Assembly (NCBI RefSeq): GCF_003332305.1
Contig: NZ_QOIO01000048.1
Location: forward strand, 1-43,616
Direction of reading: 5' to 3'
Source of the DNA: Microvirga aerophila
GTDB lineage: Bacteria; Pseudomonadota; Alphaproteobacteria; Rhizobiales; Beijerinckiaceae
DNA length: 43,616 bases
Part shown: positions 1 to 6,937 of the stretch, one piece after another
Layout: each line of letters begins with the position of its first letter
How positions within the stretch are numbered: position 1 is the first letter of the stretch
Notes under the pieces: model-generated
What the model was told of the DNA's origin: nothing
The model's database searches: none
The model's input: the letters and a program-made list of their open reading frames with translations, nothing else
Position numbers and translations under genes: made by a program

Positions 1-154
1 CGACGGCGAGCGACCGCAGCTTGCCTTCACGGGCCAGGCGCAAATGCTCCTGCAACAGGTCGATCATGGAAGCGGCATTTTCATCGACAGGTGCGACTGA
101 GACTGGGTGGAGCCTGGTGACCGACCCATGTTGCGTCGTGTGCGTATCGGTCAT
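1..154 (-). CDS. Partial hypothetical protein, N-terminal part only
   Basis: An ATG at 154 (minus strand) opens a frame that stays open to the left edge, giving 51 residues. The protein starts MTDTHTTQHG and has an amphipathic stretch around residues 30-51 (MIDLLQEHLRLAREGKLRSL). Small proteins with a similar helix followed by a short beta segment are common in alphaproteobacterial prophages and islands; their function is unknown and that link is from memory. Codon use looks coding. The gene runs out of the window, so its length and function cannot be judged. It is divergent from the secreted protein at 474. Confidence 0.5.
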   Translation of the reverse strand, partial: MTDTHTTQHGSVTRLHPVSVAPVDENAASMIDLLQEHLRLAREGKLRSLAV

Positions 155-473
155 ATCGCGGCACTCTCCATCATTGTTGTTGGGTTCTTGCAACCTTTTG
201 GACAACCGAGGATGCGCACGAGACGTGAACCGAGTGTCAACTCCAGGCCAATACAGCAGAAACATCGGCTGTGTCGCACTCAGGCAACAGAAAACCGGTC
301 GCCTTGAGCATTGCAATCGCGGGCTCATTCGCATGGCCAACCGGCGGCCGAGCGGCTCTCTGAGAACGTGAAGCGCCGGCTGACCTGCGGGAGGAGGCCG
401 AGGGGTTGAGGGTGCGGACCCTTCCCAGTTCGCAGTCGACGTTCTACGTTCCAGGCTGGATAGGGGATGAAGA
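155..473. other. Intergenic region between divergent genes
   Basis: This 319-bp stretch separates the minus-strand partial gene from the plus-strand gene at 474. I see no convincing coding frame, RNA gene or clear repeat in it. It must contain the promoters of the two divergent genes, but no promoter match is strong enough to place. Confidence 0.4.
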
Positions 474-890
474 ATGTCGAACCTGAAGGTCGCCGCGATC
501 GGGCTTGTCTTCGCCGTTGCTGTCGCAAGCCCTCGCTCGGCCATGGCGCTGACCCTGCAGTGCAGGCTCGCCAGCGATCCTGTCGAAGCAGAGAACATGG
601 GGCGGGTGAACCGGTTCGCGATCGACGAGGGCAACCAGTCCGTCGGCATGTACCTGCCTGGCCAGGAGGCTGGCTCACCTGAGTGGAGCTACCAGGAGCG
701 CGAGGGTGATGTGTTCGACCAAAAGGGGGACGTCTTCGTTGTCAGATCGGATGTAACCGGCATCTACGGCTCCGGAATCAGGGCTGGGTTCCCGCACTCG
801 TTTTACTTCAATTCGGTGACGAAGCTGATGACGTGGTCCTACATCTGGAAGGACAAGGTCACCCGGATGCAGTGGCAATGCCGGCCGTGA
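474..890 (+). CDS. Secreted hypothetical protein
   Basis: 138 residues. Residues 1-25 form a Sec signal peptide: a short basic N-end (MSNLK), a hydrophobic core (VAAIGLVFAVAVA) and an Ala-rich end with a likely cut near SAMA. The mature part is small and mixed polar/aromatic, with two cysteines (LQC near the mature N-end and WQC near the C-terminus) that could form one disulfide in the periplasm. A purine-rich stretch (GGATAGGGGATGAAGA) upstream of the ATG supports the start. I do not recognise a family. The gene stands alone, between a divergent partial gene and the integrase module, and is probably island cargo. Confidence 0.7.
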   Translation: MSNLKVAAIGLVFAVAVASPRSAMALTLQCRLASDPVEAENMGRVNRFAIDEGNQSVGMYLPGQEAGSPEWSYQEREGDVFDQKGDVFVVRSDVTGIYGSGIRAGFPHSFYFNSVTKLMTWSYIWKDKVTRMQWQCRP

Positions 891-961
891 ATTGCACGCC
901 GCGGGAGCCCGGTATGTGTACGTGCGTATATAGTTACCCAGGGTAGGGAAGTCTTCGGGTT

Positions 962-1084
962 ATGGAGCCGGTGGATGAGGCGCAGACCAAGGCAGAAGCG
1001 GCTTCCTGGCACGACCTTAAGGCACGTCTCCGTAGCGCCCCCGCCTTGAAGGCTGAGGTTATTCGGGTGCTGAGTAGGTCTTGA
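962..1084 (+). CDS. Possible 40-residue small protein
   Basis: A short frame beginning MEPVDEAQTKAEAASWHDLK and ending VIRVLSRS. The composition (many Ala, Glu, Lys, Arg and a predicted helix) looks like a real small protein rather than noise, and it fits between the secreted protein and the operator of the integrase operon. There is no clear ribosome binding site in front of the ATG. Function unknown. It may be a relic. Confidence 0.25.
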   Translation: MEPVDEAQTKAEAASWHDLKARLRSAPALKAEVIRVLSRS

Positions 1085-1112
1085 TCAGCTGAGGTTTTCC
1101 ACACGAGCTTAT

Positions 1113-1165
1113 TTCCTTCATTGACGGAACATTTCAGATGGATCATAGTTCCTTCAATGAAGGAG
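1113..1165 (+). promoter_or_regulatory. Double palindromic operator before integrase operon
   Basis: Two copies of one 17-bp near-palindrome lie at 1113-1129 (TTCCTTCATTGACGGAA) and 1149-1165 (TTCCTTCAATGAAGGAG). Each has 8-bp arms around a single central base, with one arm mismatch per copy. The centres are 36 bp apart. The second copy overlaps the AAGGAG ribosome binding site of the gene at 1172. This is what an autoregulatory operator would look like: a dimeric repressor, probably the product of the next gene, covering promoter and translation start. The binding protein is inferred. Confidence 0.6.
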
Positions 1166-1171
1166 CGTCGC

Positions 1172-1597
1172 ATGAAAACTGCTGCCGAGATACTAACTGT
1201 GGTCCGAGCTTCCCAAAGGGACATTGAGAATTGGATTGCTCGGCTCGATCTCTCGACTGAGTTTAAGGAGACGGTTCGGGGAAGAGCACGGCTCTTCAGT
1301 AGGGAGAACGCCCTTGAACTCGCGTTCATCGCGACATTCGTCCGCGGCGGCGCGAGCCCTTCTAAGGCAGCAGTTTATGCGGCCCATTTCACCTCAGATG
1401 CTCGGCGACTCGATTGGGAGAGGACGATGCGAAGGTGGTTTATCTTCCCGTCCGGCGACTTGACCCACGGCAGGGGATCCAATGCGGTCGGTGATCTGTC
1501 CGATCTCGAAGAGGATTTGGGCACAGAAACTCTAACGACAGTCAATGTGTGGAAAATTATTAAGCGTGTGAACGCCTTATACGAATGGGCGTTTTGA
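1172..1597 (+). CDS. Putative HTH (MerR-like) regulator of integrase operon
   Basis: 141 residues from ATG 1172, chosen because AAGGAG lies 7 bp upstream; an upstream in-frame start at 1121 would fall inside the operator. The N-terminal half (about residues 1-70) has a helix-turn-helix and wing pattern (AAEILTVVRASQRDIENWIA, then GRARLFSRENALELAFIATF) reminiscent of MerR-like DNA-binding domains. The C-terminal part is not recognised. It is the first gene of a three-gene unit with the excisionase-like protein (2 bp apart) and the integrase. The two palindromes directly upstream suggest that it represses its own operon. The family assignment is from pattern only. Confidence 0.6.
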   Translation: MKTAAEILTVVRASQRDIENWIARLDLSTEFKETVRGRARLFSRENALELAFIATFVRGGASPSKAAVYAAHFTSDARRLDWERTMRRWFIFPSGDLTHGRGSNAVGDLSDLEEDLGTETLTTVNVWKIIKRVNALYEWAF

Positions 1598-1599
1598 TC

Positions 1600-1890
1600 A
1601 TGCGTAAGGATGGCAAGTATTCGCCCGATAACCGTTATGAGGCTAAACTTACCTCTGTCGCACATGCCCGGTTCGATATTAGGCCACGCCGGCTCCTCAG
1701 CCGGGAAGACGCTGCGTTCTATATCGGCGTCAGCCCAACGACGTTTGATCGGCTTGTTGCAGACGGACGGATGCCGAAATCATGCCAGGTTTACAGCCGC
1801 GTACTCTGGGACATCCACAAGCTCGACATCGCTGTTGATCTGATCTCCGATCCCGAGGAAGCCACCAGTGGCCGCGAGATCGAGCTCTGA
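1600..1890 (+). CDS. Excisionase-like / AlpA-type small DNA-binding protein
   Basis: 96 residues from ATG 1600, 2 bp after the previous stop. Residues about 32-80 contain a short winged-helix motif (LLSREDAAFYIGVSPTTFDR, then a W-D-x-x-K-L-D element) typical of AlpA/Xis-like proteins in Rhizobiales islands, where the pattern is usually R-L-L-S/T-R-x-x-A-A-x-Y followed by a short DNA-recognition helix. Its place immediately before an integrase (stop at 1890, integrase ATG at 1892) fits a recombination directionality factor or a transcription activator of int. Confidence 0.7.
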   Translation: MRKDGKYSPDNRYEAKLTSVAHARFDIRPRRLLSREDAAFYIGVSPTTFDRLVADGRMPKSCQVYSRVLWDIHKLDIAVDLISDPEEATSGREIEL

Positions 1891-1891
1891 C

Positions 1892-3037
1892 ATGCCCCGC
1901 AGATTGCCCAAGTACTGCACCGAAGACGTGGACCGCCACGGCAACCCAAGGATCTATTTCCGGCGCTCTGGCCAGAAGAAGATCAGGCTGAAGGGCATCC
2001 CGTTCTCTGAGCCATTCATGGAGGGGTATCGCCTCGCTTTGGAGGGTAAGCTTCAGCCGGAACAAGTAACAAGGCGCCCGAAGGCAAAGCCGGATACCGT
2101 TCGGTGGCTCGTGGAGGAATATCTCGGTTCCGCCTTCTTCCTGGACCGCTGCCCCGCACCACGAACCCGGCAGGTTCGTCGGCGTGAGTTGGAAGCGATG
2201 TGTGTTAAGGCTGGGGACGAGCCGATTACGGCCATCACCTCAAAGGTGATCCGGAAAGGTATGGACCGCAGGCGAGAGACGCCGGAGGCGGCCAACGATT
2301 TCCTGAAGGCGTTGCGTGGACTCTTCGCATTCGCTGTTCAGTATGAGCACTCCACGATCGATCCGACCATTGGCGTGAAGAAGCTTCGAAGCCGCAATCC
2401 TGAAGGCTGGCATACGTGGAGCGTGGATGAGGTGCGCCAGTACGAGACCCGGCATCCGGTCGGCACGAAGGCCCGCCTAGCGCTTGCGCTGCTGCTCTAT
2501 ACCGGTGCTCGACGCTCTGACGTCGTGGGGCTTGGACGGCAGCACGTGCGGGAAGGACACCTGAAATTCCGTGTCTTCAAGAACCGCCTTCGAAAGCATG
2601 TTGAAGTTGAGATCCCTGTGCTGCCTGAGCTGCAGGAGGTCATCGGCGCCACGCCTGAGAAAGGTGACCTGACGTTTATGATCTCGGATCATGGTCGAGC
2701 CTGGTCGAGCGGTGACAGCTTCGGCAATAGATTTCGCGACTGGTGCACCGAAGCTGGTCTGCCCCATTGCTCGCCACATGGCCTGCGAAAGGCCGGAGCA
2801 ACGATCGCTGCGGAGAACGGCGCATCGGAGGCTCAGCTCATGGCGATCTATGGCTGGTCCGATATGAAAATGGCCTCTCACTACACCCGCAAAGCGAACC
2901 GGAAGCGGCTTGCTGGAGATGCCGCGCACCTCATGGTGCCGCGTCAAACCGAGAACGAAATTGTCCCACTTTCGAGCTCGGTAGATTCAGGTGGGACAAA
3001 CAGCCCTAAAAACGTGAGGAAAAACAATGCGATCTAA
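1892..3037 (+). CDS. Tyrosine recombinase / phage-type integrase
   Basis: 381 residues from ATG 1892; the start directly follows the previous stop (TGACATG), so the genes are coupled. The N-terminal part (about 1-80) is an arm-binding type domain, followed by a core-binding SAM-like domain (about 70-170) and the catalytic domain (about 180-345). The catalytic set is visible: R207 in TGARRSD, a candidate Lys at 230, H296 and R299 in HGLR, W322 in the GWSD position where His or Trp is found, and the nucleophile Y331 in SHYTR. Its stop lies 7 bp before a copy of the tRNA-Leu 3' end, so it probably acts at that site and belongs to an element left of 3044. The last 35 residues are a low-complexity tail. 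Confidence 0.92.
   Translation: MPRRLPKYCTEDVDRHGNPRIYFRRSGQKKIRLKGIPFSEPFMEGYRLALEGKLQPEQVTRRPKAKPDTVRWLVEEYLGSAFFLDRCPAPRTRQVRRRELEAMCVKAGDEPITAITSKVIRKGMDRRRETPEAANDFLKALRGLFAFAVQYEHSTIDPTIGVKKLRSRNPEGWHTWSVDEVRQYETRHPVGTKARLALALLLYTGARRSDVVGLGRQHVREGHLKFRVFKNRLRKHVEVEIPVLPELQEVIGATPEKGDLTFMISDHGRAWSSGDSFGNRFRDWCTEAGLPHCSPHGLRKAGATIAAENGASEAQLMAIYGWSDMKMASHYTRKANRKRLAGDAAHLMVPRQTENEIVPLSSSVDSGGTNSPKNVRKNNAI
2961..2999. repeat. 9-bp inverted repeat in the 3' end of the left integrase gene
   Basis: TTGTCCCAC (2961-2969) and GTGGGACAA (2991-2999) are perfect inverted 9-mers separated by 21 bp. They lie in the codons of the unconserved C-terminal tail of the integrase, 45-80 bp before the att core at 3044. 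The position suggests binding sites for the integrase or its directionality factor, but an mRNA hairpin is equally possible. Confidence 0.35.
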
Positions 3038-3043
3038 AGGCTA

Positions 3044-3063
3044 TGGTGCCCCTGGCCGGTATC
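3044..3063. other. Attachment site core, left copy
   Basis: TGGTGCCCCTGGCCGG followed by T and ATC. It matches the 3' end of the tRNA-Leu gene at 15969-15988 at 19 of 20 positions, the exception being T versus G at 3060. No tRNA body follows, so this is a duplicated att core and not a second tRNA gene. An 8-bp inverted repeat (AAGGCTAT 3037-3044, ATAGCCTT 3086-3093) surrounds it. Confidence 0.8.
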
Positions 3064-3573
3064 TTAGGGATCATACTGGCGCTCTATAGCCTTGATATTT
3101 AAAGCATCTGAGTGCGTTTGGAAAGGCGCTGTATCACCTCCTGTATCACGCTACTTGGGTGGCGCAACTTGCTCCCCCGGGCCCCAAGATACGTTTGGGA
3201 TGATGCAAAGCCACAAGACGAGAGTAGCGCGAGAGCAGCAAGGTGAACGCGGAGCATCTGGGAGAGCCCTCAGAAACGGGTGCGTATGTCTATATCCTAC
3301 GGAAGGTGCCTCCAGATCACCGGACCGCACTAGCAATTCACAGGGTAAGTCGATTCAGACCCAGCCCATGGCTCAGAGTGAGCCTTACCATGCGCGTAGA
3401 AGATTCACGGGCGGTTTATGCGGTTAGTAAGTGGTGGGGGCCCCGCTAAGGAGCCGCTCAAGAGGCCGGTATGAGGTTTAGGCTGCCGACACATCATCGG
3501 GGGCTAACGGAGTCTTGCCCACTGGTGTGAAGGCTCCATAATTATTTTTGAGCCGATAAAAGGATCTGCGACC
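3064..3573. other. Gene-free left end of the element with arm-type site
   Basis: About 510 bp without a credible gene. At 3131-3149 it holds GTATCACCTCCTGTATCAC: two direct GTATCAC boxes with a 12-bp period, found again at the other end of the element. Otherwise I see no RNA gene or repeat that I can support. It ends with the promoter region of the secreted protein at 3574. Confidence 0.5.
3131..3149 (+). promoter_or_regulatory. Putative integrase arm-type site, left end
   Basis: GTATCACCTCCTGTATCAC contains two GTATCAC boxes 12 bp apart. The same 19-mer with one change (C to G) is at 15890-15908. The left site starts 72 bp inside the core; the right one ends 60 bp inside the other core. In the excised circle the two pairs would flank the core in the same orientation, as arm sites of lambda-type integrases do. 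Confidence 0.6.
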
Positions 3574-3954
3574 ATGCGTATTGGATTCCCAATTGCAATT
3601 TGTGCGGCTCTGTTATCTTGGAAAGCCGAGGCGCAAGTAAATATTAGGCCAGAAGCGCTAGAGTATTATAACGAGTGTGTAAATTCAGCAGTACAAAACA
3701 ATAGGGTAGTTCAGCGTAGAAGTAGTATAGTTTATAGTTGCCGTGGTGATTTTGCCAGACGTTATTTCAACTACCTTGTTAATCGGGGGAGCCCTGTTCA
3801 AGAGGTAACGCAGAGAAACGGCAGGTTTATTATCCGATGGCTTTCGGGTACCCAGGGAGACCAAAGTCACTGTTCGCACAAGATTGAGAACGCAGATGGG
3901 ACCGCAGCATCTGATTTTGGATGCTCTATCTACGCTCCAGCCCCACCTAGCTAA
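3574..3954 (+). CDS. Secreted four-cysteine protein, paralogue 1
   Basis: 126 residues with a Sec signal peptide (MRIGFPIAICAALLSWKAEA, cut before QVNIRPEAL). The mature chain has four cysteines (NEC, YSC, SHC, FGC), consistent with two disulfides in the periplasm or outside the cell. The next gene encodes a clear paralogue: both mature proteins start QVNIRPEAL, share the four cysteines and share a segment of the type H-x-IEN-x-DGTA-x-S-x-FGC. Base composition is markedly more AT-rich than the flanking chromosome, which points to transfer. No family recognised; a role in surface exclusion, inhibition or toxin immunity would be speculation. Confidence 0.75.
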   Translation: MRIGFPIAICAALLSWKAEAQVNIRPEALEYYNECVNSAVQNNRVVQRRSSIVYSCRGDFARRYFNYLVNRGSPVQEVTQRNGRFIIRWLSGTQGDQSHCSHKIENADGTAASDFGCSIYAPAPPS

Positions 3955-3971
3955 CAAGAGAGTAGTAGAAA

Positions 3972-4346
3972 ATGCGTGTCGCTTTGTTATTTGCTATAGC
4001 GGCAACGCTGCTATATGGGCAAGGCATAGCTCAAGTAAATATCAGGCCAGAAGCGTTACAACACTATAACAGATGTATTAATTCGGCAATACAAAGTAAC
4101 AACGTCTTGCAACGGCGCGCAGAGATAGTATACAATTGTTCTGATAAAATAGCCGAAGAATACTACAATTATCTTGCCTCGAGGGGGATTGAATCCCAAG
4201 AGAGAATAGTGAGGACCGGCAGAGTTAGATTCCGGTGGATTGCAAATCCAGATAGCAGCTATTGCTGGCATAGGATCGAGAACCCAGACGGGACCGCCAC
4301 TTCTGAATTTGGGTGCGCCATCTTGCAGGCGGCTCCCCCGCCCTAA
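3972..4346 (+). CDS. Secreted four-cysteine protein, paralogue 2
   Basis: 124 residues, 17 bp after its paralogue. The signal peptide covers about residues 1-20 (cut after QGIA). The mature protein begins QVNIRPEAL like its neighbour, keeps all four cysteines (NRC, YNC, SYC, FGC) and ends with a Pro-rich tail (QAAPPP). The middle region (about residues 65-90) differs most between the two copies. A tandem duplication followed by divergence is the simplest reading. Function unknown. Confidence 0.75.
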   Translation: MRVALLFAIAATLLYGQGIAQVNIRPEALQHYNRCINSAIQSNNVLQRRAEIVYNCSDKIAEEYYNYLASRGIESQERIVRTGRVRFRWIANPDSSYCWHRIENPDGTATSEFGCAILQAAPPP

Positions 4347-4664
4347 GACGCTTTGGGCATTGAGAACTCCAGCGAGTCCAAGTCTTAGCGCGAGTGTCGT
4401 TAGACCCATGCTATTGACGGGTTGGCAAGTGGCCGCTTTCTTCACATAGTAGAGCGAGGTGACCTTTCCTGTAGGCTCCTGCCGTGGTCCTAAAGACCTC
4501 GCGCCTGTCCTTTACGAACTACATTCACTACTCGCTAACGGCTAACAACACTTTCCAACCCTTTAACCCTTTTTTGAACAGGTGGGTGAGGCTGTCTGGC
4601 TTCGTTAATCAGCGAGATGGGACCCTAATTCGCCCTAAGTCTGCCCTTGCTTCTCACCCGTCTC

Positions 4665-4700
4665 CTCCCCAAAAGAGCGCATCGCTCTTAACGTGGGGAG
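4665..4700. repeat. 36-bp composite hairpin
   Basis: Outer arms CTCCCC/GGGGAG and inner arms AAGAGCG/CGCTCTT around a CAT loop form a long imperfect hairpin. No run of T follows on either strand, so it is not a simple terminator. It lies 150 bp before the serine recombinase and may be part of a recombination site or a structured 5' leader. Confidence 0.45.
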
Positions 4701-4803
4701 TGATGGTGACGATTACCCATACAAGGATTATCGAGGCCAAAACCTCAGGACACATACCTGTCAGTTAGCTTGCAAAAGCAACTTTACAAAACACCTGAAC
4801 CAA

Positions 4804-4843
4804 CTTACAAGCTTACAAGCTTACAAGCTTACAAGCTTACAAG
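4804..4843 (+). repeat. Five tandem copies of CTTACAAG
   Basis: An exact 8-bp unit is repeated five times with no interruption and ends 9 bp before the ATG at 4853. The last copy supplies the AAGG of the likely ribosome binding site (AAGGTG, 4841-4846). Each unit junction makes an AAGCTT palindrome. Copy-number change by slippage would alter promoter or operator spacing but not the reading frame. It may instead be a set of iterated protein-binding sites. Confidence 0.8.
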
Positions 4844-4852
4844 GTGTAGTTC

Positions 4853-5524
4853 ATGGCTGTTTACAGTTATACGCGCGTCAGCACTCAAACCCAGGCAAAT
4901 GCAGGCGAGAGCCTTGGAGCGCAGCAACGGCGCGTTGAGGGGTATGCTCAAATGATAGACCTTGCCGTGGATCGCCATTTTGTTGAGCGAGGTGTAAGCG
5001 GGTCCGTGCCAGTAGCAGATCGTCCTCAAGGAGCCGCCTTGTTGGCTCTCGTTAAATCGGGTGATACCGTCATCACCCCAAAGCTGGACCGCATGTTCAG
5101 GTCAGCGCTTGATGCTCTGGATGTTCTTCGACAGCTCAAGACTCGAGGTGTCTCGCTCCACATGATTGACCTCGGTGGTGACGTGACTGGGAATGGAATC
5201 TCGAAGTTGGTCTTCACAATCCTCTCCGCCGTAGCTGAAGCAGAACGCGATCGCATCCGTGAGCGTATCGCCGATGTAAAAAAGGATCAGAAGCAGCGCG
5301 GACGTTACTTGGGTGGCAAGACCCCGTTCGGATACGTAGTAAGTCCTGATGGAAGGCTTGTAGAGGTCCCTGAGCAGCAGCGGGCGATCCGTGAGATGGT
5401 TCACCTCAAGGAACAGGGGAAGGCGCTACGAGCCATTGCAGAGAGCATGAAGGCGCAGGGATACCGAATTAGCCATGTTGCCGTGAAGGACATTCTCAAC
5501 AGAGCGCGGCTGCAATCTCGGTGA
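4853..5524 (+). CDS. Serine recombinase (resolvase/invertase family)
   Basis: 223 residues, normal for small resolvases/invertases. The N-terminal catalytic domain (about 1-135) has the YTRVS motif with nucleophile S10, the KLDRMFRS motif with the catalytic Asp and Arg residues, and the AEAERDRIRERI end of the E-helix. The region GGKTPFGY and the C-terminal helix-turn-helix (about 185-215, KALRAIAESMKAQGYRIS) bind DNA. The enzyme recombines short sites through a covalent seryl intermediate. It sits between the CTTACAAG repeats and zorA, 150 bp from the latter. No second inverted or direct recombination site was found, so its target is unknown. Confidence 0.93.
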   Translation: MAVYSYTRVSTQTQANAGESLGAQQRRVEGYAQMIDLAVDRHFVERGVSGSVPVADRPQGAALLALVKSGDTVITPKLDRMFRSALDALDVLRQLKTRGVSLHMIDLGGDVTGNGISKLVFTILSAVAEAERDRIRERIADVKKDQKQRGRYLGGKTPFGYVVSPDGRLVEVPEQQRAIREMVHLKEQGKALRAIAESMKAQGYRISHVAVKDILNRARLQSR

Positions 5525-5674
5525 ACATCAGAAGAATTCGAATCCATCAGGGTGCTTTTGGTCGCGGAGTGCACCTCAATTTTGCACACCTATGCGCGCA
5601 CACGGCCCATTGAATGCATCCACAAGGATGCTACTGTGTCTCGAACAAACCAAAAACAAATCACTCGGGGCAAA

Positions 5675-6781
5675 ATGCAGAATGCAACTACTCTGGTTGG
5701 CGCTATATGGCACCAGTACCAAGGACTTCCCATCGAGACACAGTTTATGCTTGCGATGATTGTTGGTCTAATCGCAGTATTTCAATGGAATTTTAACTCA
5801 AAGACCGTCACTTATGGCCCAACTATACTTACAACGACAGGAATTTTTGCGACATTTCTCGGCATAGCAATTGGCTTGTCACATTTCAACACAACTAACA
5901 TCCAGGCAAGTGTGCCTGAGCTACTTACAGGGCTTAAAACAGCTTTCTGGGCATCAGTCCTCGGTGTTGGGGGAGCCTTAAGCCTGAAATTTCGCGACTT
6001 CTTCCTTGGAGTGCGAAAAGCGTCAGGCGATACGCCCGCACCAGACGAGATTACAGCAGCAGATCTGGCTAATCATCTCATAAGCATTCAACGAGCACTT
6101 GCCGGAAGCGAAGAAGGATCTTTGATTTCGCAACTCAAATTATCTCGTCAAGATGCCAATGACAGACTTGATGCCTTGAAAGCTGCACAGGTGGAAGCAC
6201 TCGCAAAGCTTTCCGAGATGGGGTCCAAAGCTTTAGTTGAAGCGCTCCGCGATGTAATCAAGGATTTTAACGCGAAAATCAGCGAGCAATTCGGCGACAA
6301 TTTCAAGGAGCTCAATACCGCAGTGGCACGTCTCCTCACATGGCAAGATCAGTACAAGGAGTATATGGAGACTACGGCTCAAAGGCTTGATGCAACCTCA
6401 TCGCTTATGACAAAGGCGACCTCAGACTACTCCCATCTTGTCGAAAAATCGGGTGCTTTCACTAAGGTTGCTGAAGACCTTGGGCGGCTTCTTGCTGCCC
6501 TTGAGACAGAGAAGCAGCAGCTTATCACTGTGTCAGACCAGCTCGCTAAACTATTGCAAGCAGCGTCAGGCAGCCTTCCGGAGGTGGAAAAGAAGGTCTT
6601 GGAACTTGCAAGTCAGCTCACGAGTGCTGTCAATGAGAACCAAAAGACCCTTGGAACAGCGCTGACCGAGAATGCCACCGCGATCAGAAACTCGATCCAA
6701 GCGACCCACCAAGACCTGTCTACCGCCCATTCCGAGTACAACAGGCAGATTGCTGAACTCGTAGCGAAGACAAAGGAGTAG
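5675..6781 (+). CDS. zorA: Zorya protein ZorA (MotA-like), cut short by in-frame TAG
   Basis: 368 residues as read from ATG 5675. Residues 23-39, 50-69 and 88-107 are membrane segments; the second carries the MotA/ExbB-like pattern (GPTILTTTGIFATFLGIAIG) and the third follows VPELLTGLKTAF. Residues about 130-365 form a long helical cytoplasmic tail. In Zorya, ZorA pentamers surround a ZorB dimer as an ion-driven motor in the inner membrane, and the tail senses phage infection. The frame ends at TAG 6779-6781, but the next 51 codons in the same frame encode a ZorA-like end and stop by overlapping the zorB ATG. A CAG-to-TAG change would explain this. Genes upstream may belong to the same transcript. 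Confidence 0.85.
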   Translation: MQNATTLVGAIWHQYQGLPIETQFMLAMIVGLIAVFQWNFNSKTVTYGPTILTTTGIFATFLGIAIGLSHFNTTNIQASVPELLTGLKTAFWASVLGVGGALSLKFRDFFLGVRKASGDTPAPDEITAADLANHLISIQRALAGSEEGSLISQLKLSRQDANDRLDALKAAQVEALAKLSEMGSKALVEALRDVIKDFNAKISEQFGDNFKELNTAVARLLTWQDQYKEYMETTAQRLDATSSLMTKATSDYSHLVEKSGAFTKVAEDLGRLLAALETEKQQLITVSDQLAKLLQAASGSLPEVEKKVLELASQLTSAVNENQKTLGTALTENATAIRNSIQATHQDLSTAHSEYNRQIAELVAKTKE

Positions 6782-6937
6782 GTTGCAACACTTGACCTCG
6801 CACTGACTGAAGAGCTTCAGAAGGCGCTTCAGAGCCTCGGACGCCAACTCGCCGCGTTATCTGAGAAATTCGTAAGTGACTATGGGCCGCTCACTGACAA
6901 GCTCCGGCGTCTGGTTGCAGTCGCAGGACAAGTTTGA
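6779..6937 (+). pseudogene. Separated C-terminal end of zorA (51 codons)
   Basis: After the in-frame TAG the reading continues without further stops to TGA 6935-6937. It encodes a helical segment (ELQKALQSLGRQLAAL), then SEKFVSDYGPLTDKLRRLV, the sort of conserved end expected of ZorA. The TGA shares its A with the ATG of zorB (TGATG), the overlap expected of coupled genes. This shows that the original gene was 420 residues long. There is no obvious internal start that would make it a separate protein. Confidence 0.75.

Larger units (their letters stand above)
4347..4852. other. Gene-free region before the serine recombinase
   Basis: About 506 bp without a credible gene. It holds a strong hairpin at 4665-4700 and five tandem copies of CTTACAAG at 4804-4843, both described separately, plus a short palindrome TTGCAAAAGCAA around 4770. 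These structures, directly before a recombinase gene, could form its recombination or control site. Confidence 0.45.

Noticed and set aside
3092..3449. Short plus- and minus-strand frames at the left end of the element
   Set aside because: No ribosome site, no domain and coding bias unlike real genes; the region carries the arm-type site instead.
4804..4843. Short direct repeats considered as a CRISPR array
   Set aside because: The units are 8 bp with no spacers and no cas genes are nearby.
5552..5674. A longer zorA starting 41 codons upstream
   Set aside because: The extra segment is not hydrophobic or conserved-looking, and MQNATTLVGAIW at 5675 gives a normal ZorA N-terminus.
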